NCBI RefSeq assembly: GCF_024793945.1
Contig: NZ_JANUSD010000006.1
Location: 186,001 to 250,000 of the forward strand
DNA length: 64,000 nucleotides
Origin: Emticicia fluvialis
Lineage (GTDB): Bacteria; Bacteroidota; Bacteroidia; Cytophagales; Spirosomataceae
Direction: 5' to 3'
Shown: one piece after another, positions 43,733-53,174 of the stretch
Position numbering within the stretch: the stretch's first letter is position 1
How the letters are laid out: each line of letters begins with the position of its first letter
Program-made: the position numbers and the translations under genes
The notes under the pieces: generated by a model
What the model was told of the DNA's origin: nothing
The model's database searches: none
Seen by the model: the letters and a program-made list of their open reading frames with translations, nothing else

Positions 43733-44341
43733 ATGCTGAAACAACTCACAAAACGCCGTGAACCCTTTGCATTCATGCTGTATCTGTTCATAGTTAGCAG
43801 TGGTTTACTGTTTTTCTTCATTATTCTGGTTTTTATTTCTAAAGAAGCCGCCAGTGGAGTGGTTCCCTTAAAAATACCAGGGGTTTTCTGGGGTAGCACG
43901 GCCATCATTCTGGTCAGCAGTTCTACGCTTCACTGGGCTAATAAGGCTTTCAGAGAAGAGCGTTTCAGGAGCTACCGGCTCAATATAAGCCTCACGCTGG
44001 CGTGTAGCGTAATTTTTCTTATTTTACAGGGCCTGGGCTGGAAACAGATGCTTGAAAGAGGCATTACCATGAGCAACAATACAGGGGGTATGTTTATTTA
44101 CATACTCTCCGGCCTGCATCTGGTTCATGCCTTGGGTGGTATCGTTGCGCTGGGTTTTGCCAACCGCGACGCCTTCAAACGGCTGGATTACGTGGAGTCT
44201 TATGTATACAGCGTAAACCCGCCTAATCAGTTAAAACTTAAATTAATCAGTATCTACTGGCATTTTATTGATATACTCTGGATACTCCTGTTTCTTTTCT
44301 TATTGTATCATGCTGCACAAAACCCGGGGAATAGTCATTAA
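43733..44341 (+). CDS. Cytochrome c oxidase subunit III-like protein
   Basis: 202 residues from the ATG at 43733; an upstream ATG at 43688 lies inside ispE and would add 15 unlikely residues. Five transmembrane helices of the short subunit III type are seen, with SSSTLHWANKAFREERF, TGGMFIYILSGLHLVHALGG and the final VESYVYSVN...ISIYWHFIDILWILLFLFLL helix containing the conserved Trp-His. It belongs to a heme-copper terminal oxidase; subunits I and II are not in the window. Separation of subunit III from the main oxidase operon is common in Bacteroidota. Confidence 0.9.
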   Translation: MLKQLTKRREPFAFMLYLFIVSSGLLFFFIILVFISKEAASGVVPLKIPGVFWGSTAIILVSSSTLHWANKAFREERFRSYRLNISLTLACSVIFLILQGLGWKQMLERGITMSNNTGGMFIYILSGLHLVHALGGIVALGFANRDAFKRLDYVESYVYSVNPPNQLKLKLISIYWHFIDILWILLFLFLLYHAAQNPGNSH

Positions 44342-44999
44342 TTATATACGTTACCGCGAAACGTCGATTATAGCCAAAATTTATACCGAAAAGTTTGGTG
44401 TGCAGTCGTACATAGAAAACGGAGTGCGCAGCAGCAAAGGCAAAAACAGAATTGCGCTTTTTCAACCGCTTACGCTGCTCGATTTAGTGCTGTATCATGA
44501 CGATAAAAAGGAGATTCACCGCATTTCAGAAATCCGTTCAGGTTTTCCGTTTAAGACTCTGCCGTACGATGTCTACAAATCGAGCATCGGTATGTTCTTA
44601 AACGAGGTGCTTAACAAGACCCTGAAAGAAACCAGCGAGAACCCGGCACTGTTTGATTTTCTTTATCATTCGCTCATTTTTCTGGATGAAACCGAGCAGC
44701 ACTTCGAAAATTTCCACCTCATATTTTTGTTAAAGTTCTCTTTCTTCCTGGGTTTTTCTCCGCAGGATGCCGATGAGATTCTGATGCAGTTAAGAGATGC
44801 AAACATGATGATTCCGTTTGATTCAGACTACAAAGCACTGCTGAACGAACTGATAATGGCCGATTACCAGACACCCGTACTCATGAGCCGGGCGGCTCGC
44901 AACTATGTACTGGAAGCGATCATTCTGTTCTATAAGCTGCATGTTGAAGACTTCGGCGAAATAAAATCGTTTCAGGTTCTGCGCGAGGTATTAAGCTAG
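44310..44999 (+). CDS. recO: DNA repair protein RecO
   Basis: 229 residues from the ATG at 44310 (MLHKTRGIVINYIRYRETSIIAKIYTEKFG), which sets an OB-fold at the N-terminus; upstream in-frame ATG at 44268 lies deep in the oxidase gene. The first 80 residues are the OB domain, followed by the helical RecO C-terminal domain. The usual zinc-finger cysteines are absent, as in many Bacteroidota RecO proteins. It loads RecA onto SSB-coated single strands with RecR/RecF. It overlaps the preceding gene by 32 bp, implying translational coupling. Confidence 0.93.
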   Translation: MLHKTRGIVINYIRYRETSIIAKIYTEKFGVQSYIENGVRSSKGKNRIALFQPLTLLDLVLYHDDKKEIHRISEIRSGFPFKTLPYDVYKSSIGMFLNEVLNKTLKETSENPALFDFLYHSLIFLDETEQHFENFHLIFLLKFSFFLGFSPQDADEILMQLRDANMMIPFDSDYKALLNELIMADYQTPVLMSRAARNYVLEAIILFYKLHVEDFGEIKSFQVLREVLS

Positions 45000-45076
45000 C
45001 TTTTGCAATGGGCTTATGCTTAAGCACATAGTAGAGTGTATGAACAAAAAGAAAATTCAATATTTTTTAAATATAC

Positions 45077-45107
45077 TTTGTTTTCTTTTTAAATATTTCT
45101 AATTTTG
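45077..45107 (+). promoter_or_regulatory. Bacteroidota consensus promoter of rpmE
   Basis: TTTG (45077-45080), 19 nt, then TAATTTTG (45100-45107): a full TTTG-N19-TAnnTTTG match. It lies 45 bp upstream of the ATG. Confidence 0.85.
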
Positions 45108-45151
45108 CAACCCGTTTTAGCGAATTTTAGAAGTTCAATATCAATAAATCA

Positions 45152-45397
45152 ATGAAAAAAGATATTCATCCAAATTATAGACCAGTTGTTTTCTGGGATT
45201 TGTCGTCAGATTACAAATTTTTAACACGCTCATGTGTTAATACCAAAGAAAGCATCGTTTGGGAAGATGGTAACGAATACCCTGTTTACAAAGTAGAGGT
45301 TAGTTCTAACTCGCACCCATTCTACACTGGTAAAAACGTATTGCTTGATACAGCCGGACGTGTTGATAAATTCAACAAACGTTACGGTAAAAAATAA
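45152..45397 (+). CDS. rpmE2: 50S ribosomal protein L31, type B
   Basis: 81 residues starting MKKDIHPNYRPVVFWDLSSDYKFLTRSC, with the central SNSHPFYTGKNVLLDTAGRVDKFNKRYG. Only one of the CxxC zinc cysteines is present and the length is that of the zinc-independent type B (RpmE2/YkgM-like). Part of the large ribosomal subunit. Own strong promoter and terminator. Confidence 0.97.
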   Translation: MKKDIHPNYRPVVFWDLSSDYKFLTRSCVNTKESIVWEDGNEYPVYKVEVSSNSHPFYTGKNVLLDTAGRVDKFNKRYGKK

Positions 45398-45416
45398 TTT
45401 CCGGATTATTTTACGG

Positions 45417-45451
45417 AAAAGGTCTTTCAGCGTGCTGGAAGACCTTTTTTG
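45417..45451. terminator. Bidirectional terminator between rpmE and the transporter gene
   Basis: AAAAGGTCTTTCAGC (45417-45431) pairs with GCTGGAAGACCTTTT (45434-45448), one G:U pair, with T-runs on both strands. Confidence 0.88.
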
Positions 45452-45460
45452 TTTTACCGC

Positions 45461-46345
45461 TTAATGCGGCTTTTTTCTCAGAAACGGATGCAGCACTACT
45501 GAAAGCAGAATCAAAACGCCGCCTATATAAAAACCGGTGGTCATACGCTCTTTCTCTCCAAAAATAATGTAGGCAAGCAGAATGCCATAGATGGGCTCCA
45601 TGTTAATAGACAGATTAAGCGTAAACGCCGAAATCTTCTTTAGTAATTTCAACATTTCATTGTACGGATACACCGTACACACCAGCCCCAGTATGGCAAT
45701 CCATATCCAGTCTGTTGGGCTGGGTATCAGTTGGAAGTGCGTATCCGGTACAGTAAACATAATAAGGGGTATCAGCACCCAAGAGGCAACAAAGGCGCCT
45801 GTCATCTCATAAAAAGTAATGGTTTGTGAGTCGTACTTTCTGGTTAACTGTGCATTCAAAACAGAAAAGACAGTTGCCAGAAAAGCGCCGATTATACCAA
45901 TAATAATGCCCGTCAGGTGGCGGTATTCAAACGTAAAAACAAAGTACATACCCATAACTACCAGCACACCAAGCAGCACCTCTACCCAGCTGATTTTGGT
46001 TTTATTGACGAGCGGCTCCAGTATACTGGTAAAAAACGATGTTACTGAAAACGTAACCAGACTTATGGCAATGGTAGAGGCCCTGGCCGAGCCAAAGAAG
46101 CACATCCAGTGAAGGGCTATAATACCCCCTACCCCTAAAAGCGGCAGGCTGTCTTTCAATGGTATCAGAATATTTCTTTTCTGAAAACGAGCCAGTAGAA
46201 ACATGCCCAGCGAAGCCAGAAAGGTGCGATAAAATACTACCCCTAACGCAGAGACATCAGTGAGCCTGCCCAGAATGGCCGTAAAGCCCAGAATAACAAC
46301 AATCAGGTGAAGTTTAAGGTAGTCTTTTGGCTGGGGATGAGTCAT
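45461..46345 (-). CDS. EamA/DMT family transporter
   Basis: 294 residues with ten hydrophobic segments in two homologous halves, the DMT (EamA) pattern: LGVVFYRTFLASLGMFLLARFQKR in the first half and TVYPYNEMLKLLKKISAFTLNLSINMEPIYGILLAYIIFGEKE in the second (the PIYG...FGE motif is conserved). Located in the inner membrane; substrate (amino acid or metabolite efflux) unknown. A second EamA gene is at 58766-59671. Confidence 0.92.
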   Translation of the reverse strand: MTHPQPKDYLKLHLIVVILGFTAILGRLTDVSALGVVFYRTFLASLGMFLLARFQKRNILIPLKDSLPLLGVGGIIALHWMCFFGSARASTIAISLVTFSVTSFFTSILEPLVNKTKISWVEVLLGVLVVMGMYFVFTFEYRHLTGIIIGIIGAFLATVFSVLNAQLTRKYDSQTITFYEMTGAFVASWVLIPLIMFTVPDTHFQLIPSPTDWIWIAILGLVCTVYPYNEMLKLLKKISAFTLNLSINMEPIYGILLAYIIFGEKERMTTGFYIGGVLILLSVVLHPFLRKKPH

Positions 46346-46480
46346 TTTTTAGGTTCTGGTATAACAACAAGACTGTTTATGGTGCTGAAAAACTGTCAAA
46401 GTTAATGAAATATGCCTTTAAAAATTAAACAATTTGATGGTTTTTGCTGTTGAAAGGACATAAACTAACCAACTGAACCA

Positions 46481-47383
46481 GTGAAAATTTTAATAACAGG
46501 TGGTACCGGACTTATTGGCCGAAGGCTGACATTACTGCTGCAAAAAAAAGGGCATCAGGTTGTTTATCTGAGCCGTAAAAAAGAGAATATCAAAGACGTA
46601 ATAGTTTATAAATGGGATATATCAGCCGGATACATTGAGCCGGAAGCCCTTGAAAATATTGACTACATTGTTCATCTGGCCGGGGCAGGCATTGCAGACA
46701 AACGCTGGACGGAGGAAAGAAAACAAGAAATTATTGATTCGCGCATTGAACCTATTGTGCTGCTCAAAAAACATCTGCAAGAAAAAAACATTAGCATAAA
46801 AGGATTTATTTCGGCCTCGGGCATCAGTTGTTATGGCACCGATACCGGTGAAACCCGGCTGGATGAGCATAGCCTTTTCGGAGATGATTTTCTGGCCTAC
46901 TGTTGTGAGTTATGGGAAGAAGAAACCCGAAACTTTACCCCGGCCAGGCGCACGGCAAGTATAAGAACAGGTGTGGTATTGAGCCGGGAAGGCGGCGCTT
47001 TACCTAAAATGATGTTGCCCGTTAAGTGGGGTGTTGGCTCGCCCTTTGGCGACGGCAGGCAGTGGATGTCATGGATACACATTGATGACATCTGCCAACT
47101 ATACCTGCAATGTATTGAAGATGAAAACATCACCGGGCCTTTTAATGCGGTGGCTCCTGCTCCGATACGTAATGCAGCTTTTGTTGCAACCGCAGCAAAA
47201 GTCTTAAAACGCCCTTTTTGGGCGCCTGCTGTACCTGCTTTTGTGCTTAAATTACTTCTGGGTGAAATGTCTGCCGTATTACTGGGGGGCAATTATATCA
47301 TTAACAAAAGAATGGCAGAGGAGTTGTCATTTAATTATCAATATCCGGAGCTTGAGACGGCTTTGCAGGACTTACTGAAATAA
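46481..47383 (+). CDS. TIGR01777 family NAD(P)-binding epimerase-like protein (YfcH type)
   Basis: 300 residues, starting with GTG (46481). ILITGGTGLIGRRLTLLLQKKGHQVVYLSR is the Rossmann nucleotide site; HLAGAGIADKRW, FISASGISCYG and RTGVVLSREGGALPKM follow the SDR-extended pattern, and the C-terminal FVLKLLLGEMSAVLLGGNYIINKRMAEELSFNYQYPELETALQDL is the DUF1731 tail. It is a predicted nucleotide-sugar or quinone-binding oxidoreductase; the substrate is unknown. Confidence 0.92.
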   Translation: MKILITGGTGLIGRRLTLLLQKKGHQVVYLSRKKENIKDVIVYKWDISAGYIEPEALENIDYIVHLAGAGIADKRWTEERKQEIIDSRIEPIVLLKKHLQEKNISIKGFISASGISCYGTDTGETRLDEHSLFGDDFLAYCCELWEEETRNFTPARRTASIRTGVVLSREGGALPKMMLPVKWGVGSPFGDGRQWMSWIHIDDICQLYLQCIEDENITGPFNAVAPAPIRNAAFVATAAKVLKRPFWAPAVPAFVLKLLLGEMSAVLLGGNYIINKRMAEELSFNYQYPELETALQDLLK

Positions 47384-47469
47384 ACGGTAACATTAACCTA
47401 ATTTTGTTTTCTTCTGAAAGTCAATCCTTCAAAATTTGTTACCTTGCGCACAAATTTATTCAGACCATT

Positions 47470-47859
47470 ATGCCTTCTATCTTTTCGAAAATAGTTGCGG
47501 GAGAAATTCCCTCTCACAAAATAGCTGAAACCGACCAGTATCTGGCATTTCTTGATGCTTTTCCGTGTGCAACTGGCCACACACTGGTGATTCCTAAAAA
47601 AGAAATAGATTATCTGTTCGACCTCGACGATGAGTTATACACAGGCCTTATGCAATTTGCCAGACAGATAGAACCTGCCATCAGAAAAGCAGTGCCATGC
47701 AAGCGGATTGGCGTAGCGGTTATAGGCCTGGAAGTACCCCACGCGCACGTGCATCTGGTACCTATGAACAGCATGAGCGACATGAACTTTAATCATAAAT
47801 TAAAAATATCACCAGAAGAACTGGCCGCTATTGCTGCTAAAATCAGAAGTTTCTTATAA
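47470..47859 (+). CDS. HIT family protein
   Basis: 129 residues from the ATG at 47470, chosen because MPSIFSKIVAGEIPS is the standard N-terminus; an upstream ATG at 47404 would add 22 non-conserved residues. LDAFPCATGHTLVIPKKEIDYL and HAHVHLVPM (His91, His93, His95) form the histidine-triad site. HIT hydrolases cleave nucleoside phosphoramidates or dinucleotides. 4 bp separate it from the next gene. Confidence 0.94.
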   Translation: MPSIFSKIVAGEIPSHKIAETDQYLAFLDAFPCATGHTLVIPKKEIDYLFDLDDELYTGLMQFARQIEPAIRKAVPCKRIGVAVIGLEVPHAHVHLVPMNSMSDMNFNHKLKISPEELAAIAAKIRSFL

Positions 47860-47863
47860 ATAT

Positions 47864-48148
47864 ATGGAAATAGCCTACGCAGTGGTTATCTGCATTATTC
47901 CCCTTTATCTGAGCATCAGGTGTATCTATCTGGCAAGGAAGAGTCCAAGAGTTTCTGATTTCATGAAGAGCATCATTACAGCTATTCTCATGGGTATTAT
48001 ACTTGTGTCTATCAGTGTAACCGTCCATCATTTCATGACAGAGGGGATATCTGAGGCAACGAACATGAGTATGGGGGTATTAACCACCGTGCAGGGTATT
48101 ATATCAGGCGTGGTTTTTATGGTTACCCGATTGATGAGCAAGGCCTGA
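47864..48148 (+). CDS. Small membrane protein of unknown function
   Basis: 94 residues from the ATG at 47864, 4 bp after the HIT gene. It shows three hydrophobic segments (about 3-22, 38-60, 68-90). No family is recognised. The tight spacing suggests co-transcription with the HIT gene. Confidence 0.65.
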   Translation: MEIAYAVVICIIPLYLSIRCIYLARKSPRVSDFMKSIITAILMGIILVSISVTVHHFMTEGISEATNMSMGVLTTVQGIISGVVFMVTRLMSKA

Positions 48149-48182
48149 ACCTGAAAGGCTCATTTACAGGCGCCTTTCGGGT

Positions 48183-48818
48183 TTAATCGCCCAGATAATA
48201 TATTTCCTGTATTCCTTTTAGAAGTTTCACAAAATCAAGCTTCAGATCCTTCAAAAGCCCGGTTCTTATATCAAACACCCAGCCGTGCACGGTAGGGTAA
48301 CCTTTTTTAAGATATTGCTGCTGCACACTGGCCAGTTTTATTACATTAATACACTGCTCCTGTACATTTAATTCAACCAGCCTGTCATAACGTTCTGGGA
48401 CATTCTTAATGGCGTTCAGCTCTTCTTTATGCAGCCTGTACACGTCTCTTATATTCCTGAGCCAGGGGTTCAGTAATCCCATATCAACGGGCTGCATGGC
48501 TGCTTTTACACCCCCACAATTATAGTGGCCGCATACAATAATATGCTTTACTTCCAGCGACCGCACGGCATATTCAATCACCGACATCACGTTTAAATCT
48601 GTTGCATTTACCAGATTAGCTATATTTCTGTGCACAAAAACCTCACCCGGCCCGGCGCCCATCAGGTCTTCGGCCGTAACGCGGCTGTCGCTGCAACCAA
48701 TATACAGGTAATCGGGTCGCTGTTCTTTTGCCAGATTTTCAAAAAAAGACTGATTACCGCCCTTTTTCTCTTTCAACCACGCCAGGTTGTTTTCAAAAAC
48801 TTGTTCATAAGTTGGCAT
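48183..48818 (-). CDS. Beta-class carbonic anhydrase
   Basis: 211 residues. Zinc ligands CSDSR (Cys42, Asp44, Arg46) and HYNCGG (His98, Cys101) are intact, with the intervening GAGPGEVFVHRNIANLV segment. It interconverts CO2 and bicarbonate in the cytoplasm. It lies 47 bp downstream of gpsA and may share its transcript. Confidence 0.96.
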   Translation of the reverse strand: MPTYEQVFENNLAWLKEKKGGNQSFFENLAKEQRPDYLYIGCSDSRVTAEDLMGAGPGEVFVHRNIANLVNATDLNVMSVIEYAVRSLEVKHIIVCGHYNCGGVKAAMQPVDMGLLNPWLRNIRDVYRLHKEELNAIKNVPERYDRLVELNVQEQCINVIKLASVQQQYLKKGYPTVHGWVFDIRTGLLKDLKLDFVKLLKGIQEIYYLGD

Positions 48819-48865
48819 ATAGTGTCATTCAACAGGTGTCAGGTAAAACAAACCACACAGGCTTA

Positions 48866-49852
48866 TTATTTCAGACGGGCTTTTAATTCCTCAAACTCCT
48901 TCCGAAGCGGAGCTTGCTGGTATAATATCTTATAGGTAAATTCAGTAACCGGAATATCCAGCCTGTAATCCTGCAGCATTTCGTAAATGCTTCTGGTAGC
49001 ATAATAGCCCTCGGCCACCATGTTCATTTCCAGTTGGGCTGCCTGCACGCTGTATCCGCGGCCAATCATATTACCAAAAGTACGGTTACGGCTGAACTGA
49101 GAATAGGCAGTAACCAGTAAATCCCCCAGATAGGCCGATGCACTCAGGTCGCGTTCCATAGGGTTTATGGCTTGTACCACGCGGCTTATTTCCTGCATGG
49201 CATTGGCCACCATCACAGCCTGAAAATTATCTCCGCCACCCAGGCCATGTGTTATTCCGCAGGCCAGCGCTACTATATTTTTCATAACGGCAGCATACTC
49301 TACCCCATATAAATCGCCCAGGGCAGAGGCACTCACAAAACGGCAACGCAGTAAATCAGCAAAATCGCTGGCCAGGTTTAGGTTAGGAGATGCAATGGTC
49401 AGATACGAATGTTTCTCTAATGCTACCTCCTCTGCGTGGCAGGGGCCGGCTATTACGCCAATATTCTCTGCCGGCACCTCATAAGTTTCTTCAAACCAGT
49501 CGGTTACAAGCTGGTTTGTGGCCGGAATCATTCCTTTAATTGCCGATATAACCTTTTTACCATTCAGGTGGCTTTTATTGATATTCTTGAGGGCATCTGT
49601 CAGGAAAGCCGCCGGAACCGCGAGCACTACCCATTCTGTATCGCGCAATGCCTCTTTCAGGTTGGTATAAGGCTTTACTTTAGACGGGTGGATTTCAATA
49701 CTGCTGAGGTAATGCGGATTATGATGCAGGCGCTTGATATGCTCTGCATCTTCGCTGTTTCGCATCCACCACTTTATATATACGTTGCTCTCGCTCAGAA
49801 TCTTTATGATAGCCGTAGCCCAACTTCCGCCACCAATTACTGTTATTTTCAT
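48866..49852 (-). CDS. gpsA: NAD(P)-dependent glycerol-3-phosphate dehydrogenase
   Basis: 328 residues. N-terminal GGGSWATAIIKIL is the NAD(P) loop; VIAGPCHAEEV, KNIVALACGITHGLGGGDNFQA and the C-terminal MVAEGYYATRSIYEML match GpsA. It makes sn-glycerol-3-phosphate for phospholipid synthesis. Confidence 0.95.
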   Translation of the reverse strand: MKITVIGGGSWATAIIKILSESNVYIKWWMRNSEDAEHIKRLHHNPHYLSSIEIHPSKVKPYTNLKEALRDTEWVVLAVPAAFLTDALKNINKSHLNGKKVISAIKGMIPATNQLVTDWFEETYEVPAENIGVIAGPCHAEEVALEKHSYLTIASPNLNLASDFADLLRCRFVSASALGDLYGVEYAAVMKNIVALACGITHGLGGGDNFQAVMVANAMQEISRVVQAINPMERDLSASAYLGDLLVTAYSQFSRNRTFGNMIGRGYSVQAAQLEMNMVAEGYYATRSIYEMLQDYRLDIPVTEFTYKILYQQAPLRKEFEELKARLK

Positions 49853-49959
49853 ATTTTTTAACTAACCAGATGATGCAGCTGCCAAACTATAGACTATTCT
49901 TTAACGTGTTTGCTGCAATAAAGTTTAAGATGCTAAATAAACCAAAAGGCCTGAAAAAA

Positions 49960-49989
49960 CAAAGAGACTACCCACGGGCAGCCTCTTTG
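49960..49989 (-). terminator. Terminator of the efflux operon
   Basis: CAAAGAG (49960-49966) pairs with CTCTTTG (49983-49989), with CCC/GGG pairing in the loop region. It lies 31 bp past the stop of the adaptor gene and separates it from gpsA. Confidence 0.7.
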
Positions 49990-50019
49990 CAGAATGGTTA
50001 ATGTTATACTCAAAGGTAC

Positions 50020-51414
50020 TTATTCTTTCTTCTTCCCTTTGTCTTCCACTTTTTTTCCGACCAAATCACCGTCTTTCAGTTTTTTCGACACGGCAATAAA
50101 TGGCCCAGATACTATAGACTCTCCTTCTTTCAGGCCTTCTTTTATTTCTATGGTTCCGGCTACAGTATCAGTAATACCGGTTTTTACCTCACGTGTTTTC
50201 ACTTTGTTGTCGGCGCCTAACACAAAAACAACTTCTTTTGGCTGCTCTTTTTTCTTAGCCTTGGCTGGCTCATTGGTATTACCTTCACTGTCAGGGCCTT
50301 GCTGGTCTTTCTTCTCTTCATTGTTGGCGTCGCGGGTAGTAACGGCAGCAATAGGTACACTCAGAACCTTTTCTTTTTTCTCGGTTATGATATCAACAGT
50401 GGCTGTCATTCCGGGTTTGAATGGGTACACCTTCCTGGCTTTTCTGTCTACCAAATCGCGGTAAGACTCTGGCAGAATTCTGATTCTCACTTCAAATTCA
50501 GTTACAGCATCAGTAGCGCTAGACGCAGCCGCCAGTGTACCACCAGCCCCATTAGCGGTGTTGGCTATCTCTGTTACAATGCCTTTGAATTTCTTACCGG
50601 TTAGTGCGTATGAGTCTACGTCAATATTGGCCGTATCGCCCAGGCTTACTCTTACAATATCGTTTTCGTTTACGTTTATTCTTACCTCCATGTTATTCAG
50701 GTTGGCAATACGTAGCATCTCTGTACCGGCCATCTGCGAGGTACCCACCACGCGTTCGCCCAGCTCTACACCTAGTTTAGATACTATGCCATTCATAGGT
50801 GCGTAGATACTTGTTTTACGCAGGTTTTCAGAGGCGTCTTTTAAACCTGCTTCGGCACTTCTGATATTGTAGGTAGAGGCCTCCAGATTGGCCTTAGAAG
50901 CAGTTACATCCTGTTTAGCTACTTTAAGGTTGGTTTCTGCAATCTCAAGGTCGGCGGCCGAAATCACTTTTTCTTCATAGAGTTTTTTCTGACGGTTATA
51001 CTCAGCCTGGGTTCTGATCAGTCTTGCTTCTGCCTGGGCAATGGCCGATTTGGCCTGCTCTGCACTGGCTCTTGACTGGTTCACTACGGCTTCAGCACGC
51101 TGAGTAATAGAGATATAGTTTTCGGGCTGAACCTTCAGTAAAAGCTGTCCTTTCTTTACAGAGTCTCCTTCTTTTACATACAAACCGATAATCTCGCCGG
51201 GTACGTCAGGTGTAATTTTCACTTCAACCTCGGGCTGGATTTTACCAGATGCCGAAACTGTTTCAATAATATCTGTTTTTCCTACTTTCACCAATTCAAC
51301 TTCGGTAAGTTTTTCTTTACCTATCCAGCCGGCCGACTTTGCAATCAGTAGAAATATTACAAGCAGGGCTACTACACCGCCCAGAATCAACCAGATTCTA
51401 TTTGATTTTTTCAT
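50020..51414 (-). CDS. HlyD/MacA-type periplasmic adaptor of an efflux system
   Basis: 464 residues. N-terminal signal anchor (IWLILGGVVALLVIFLLIAKSAGWI), then the membrane-fusion layout: VSASGKIQPEVEVKITPDVPGEIIGLYVKEGDSVKKGQLLLKV (lipoyl-like half), a long coiled coil (about 95-190, QAEARLIRTQAEYNRQKKLYEEK), SIYAPMNGIVSKLGVELGERVVG (second half), then barrel and MP domains. A lysine/glutamate-rich insert (about 385-415) is unusual. It lies 63 bp after the TolC gene. The MacB-type permease is absent from the window. Confidence 0.9.
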   Translation of the reverse strand: MKKSNRIWLILGGVVALLVIFLLIAKSAGWIGKEKLTEVELVKVGKTDIIETVSASGKIQPEVEVKITPDVPGEIIGLYVKEGDSVKKGQLLLKVQPENYISITQRAEAVVNQSRASAEQAKSAIAQAEARLIRTQAEYNRQKKLYEEKVISAADLEIAETNLKVAKQDVTASKANLEASTYNIRSAEAGLKDASENLRKTSIYAPMNGIVSKLGVELGERVVGTSQMAGTEMLRIANLNNMEVRINVNENDIVRVSLGDTANIDVDSYALTGKKFKGIVTEIANTANGAGGTLAAASSATDAVTEFEVRIRILPESYRDLVDRKARKVYPFKPGMTATVDIITEKKEKVLSVPIAAVTTRDANNEEKKDQQGPDSEGNTNEPAKAKKKEQPKEVVFVLGADNKVKTREVKTGITDTVAGTIEIKEGLKEGESIVSGPFIAVSKKLKDGDLVGKKVEDKGKKKE

Positions 51415-51477
51415 TGAGAAAATAAATTTGTAAACAATTAGTAATAAGGTAAGTATGCAAACTTCTAAGTGAGTGAC

Positions 51478-52968
51478 TTAGAAATTAAGTGGTTTATTCT
51501 GATAATAATCTAAAATCTTGATTCTGAAAATGTAATCATATTTAGCCTGAATCTGGTTGGCTCTGGCGCGGTCCAGGTTGGTCTTTGAAATACTGTAATC
51601 AAGTGAGTTTAATGAGCCAACGTTAAATCTGGCTTCTGATGCCCTGAAGGCTTCTTCAAGCGCTCGTACCTGATTGCCCAAAGCTGAAAACTTCTTGGCC
51701 GAATTGCTCATGTTTACATAAGCCGTTTCAATATCCTGACGCAGGCGCAGGCGTACATTATCAGCCTGTACTTCTGCCTGTTTCTGCTGAATCACCGCGC
51801 CTGTGGTACGGAATTTGGCATTGTAACCGTTAAAGATTGGTACTCTTACGCTTAAACCAATTGATGTATTAACGTTGCTTCTGATCTGGCGCAGATAACC
51901 GATTTTCTCGGTGGTGGTGGTTGTACTGGGTATTTGGGCAAAAACGTCATACCTTGTATTTCCAATATCTACATAGCCTGCACGTTGCTCAATAATACTT
52001 GGTGTTACAATTAATTTCTCGGCAGCGGTGGTAGAGTTGGTGTTGGCGTTGGCAAAAGCCGTAACAACCGGGTATCTGAGTCCCCTGGCAATATCAACAG
52101 CTTTCTGGGCGGCTTTCACGCGCATATCTGCCGCCTGTACATCTGCCAGAAAACTCTGCGCTATTTCATATACTTCAGATGAAGAATTAGGATATGGCTG
52201 AATATTGGGGTTGGGCACTTCTATCCTAACCACGTCAATGTTCCTTTCCATAGCCGTATTCAAAAGTTGTTTCAGGGTCAGCTTTGCCGATAAAATTGCG
52301 TTTTCTGCATTTACCACCTGCACTTCGTCATTGGCCAGCTGGGCCTGGATGTCGAACAGATTGGTTTCCGGAACAGAGCCCGCATTTACCAGTTTCTGGG
52401 TGCGTTCCAGTTGTATTCTTGATACCTCTACCTGTCTTTGGGCTATGGCCAGCAGGTCTTCCTGCGACAGCACGTTCAGGTAAGCTACCACTACGTTGAG
52501 GGTAATCTGGTTTTTCATGGCCTGCAAATCAAGTCTGGCCACTTCCATGTTGGTCTGGTTTAAAGCAATGTTGTTTCGGGTCTGAAAACCGTCAAAAACC
52601 GTAACACCACTTGAAAGCCCGAAACCGTTTGACCCCACCGTATTGGTAATGATACCATTGGTGTAAGGGTTAATGTTACGGCCAGTAAAAAGGTTAAGGT
52701 TGGCGGTTCCGTTCAGGTTGGGGTATCTGGCCCACTTAGACTGGTCGAGGGCGTTCATGCTGCTCTCAACAGCAAGCCCGCTTTGCCTGATAGAAAGGTT
52801 GTTTTTCAGAGCTACGTCAACGGCCTCCTGTAATCCGATTTTCTCAGATTCGGCCCTGCCGCCGCTGGTAGCTAAAGCCTGCGGTTGTTGTGCCTGAACA
52901 AAAGTATTAACGAGTAATAGCGTAGGTAATAAAATACTTGAAAATTTCATGAGGAAAATTTTTTTCAT
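51478..52968 (-). CDS. TolC-family outer-membrane efflux protein
   Basis: 496 residues with a signal peptide (ending VQAQQ). The tandem TolC repeat is seen: IGLQEAVDVALKNNLSIRQS and, later, VRAAQKAVDIARG..., RVPIFNGYNAKFRTTGAVIQQKQAEV, LRQDIETAYVNM and FRASEARFNVGSLNSLDYSISKTNL. It is the outer-membrane channel of the tripartite pump with the adaptor encoded next. Confidence 0.93.
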   Translation of the reverse strand: MKKIFLMKFSSILLPTLLLVNTFVQAQQPQALATSGGRAESEKIGLQEAVDVALKNNLSIRQSGLAVESSMNALDQSKWARYPNLNGTANLNLFTGRNINPYTNGIITNTVGSNGFGLSSGVTVFDGFQTRNNIALNQTNMEVARLDLQAMKNQITLNVVVAYLNVLSQEDLLAIAQRQVEVSRIQLERTQKLVNAGSVPETNLFDIQAQLANDEVQVVNAENAILSAKLTLKQLLNTAMERNIDVVRIEVPNPNIQPYPNSSSEVYEIAQSFLADVQAADMRVKAAQKAVDIARGLRYPVVTAFANANTNSTTAAEKLIVTPSIIEQRAGYVDIGNTRYDVFAQIPSTTTTTEKIGYLRQIRSNVNTSIGLSVRVPIFNGYNAKFRTTGAVIQQKQAEVQADNVRLRLRQDIETAYVNMSNSAKKFSALGNQVRALEEAFRASEARFNVGSLNSLDYSISKTNLDRARANQIQAKYDYIFRIKILDYYQNKPLNF

Positions 52969-53174
52969 TTCGATGAACCTGTTCGATGAAACTTATAGGG
53001 CTTTATACGAGTTTTGGTATGACAATCTTACGAAACATTAGTATTAGGTTGCCACAAGAAATGGATAAACGGTTTTATTGAAGTTTAGAGTAAGTTCTTT
53101 AGGGTTTGAACTTCTTGAAAAATAGACTTAAGTTTGAACTGTATTTCGTTTTTAGTAAAATCATTGCTTTGCAA

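Noticed and set aside
45152..45397. Zinc-binding type of L31
   Set aside because: The CxxC pairs are missing, so type B was called.
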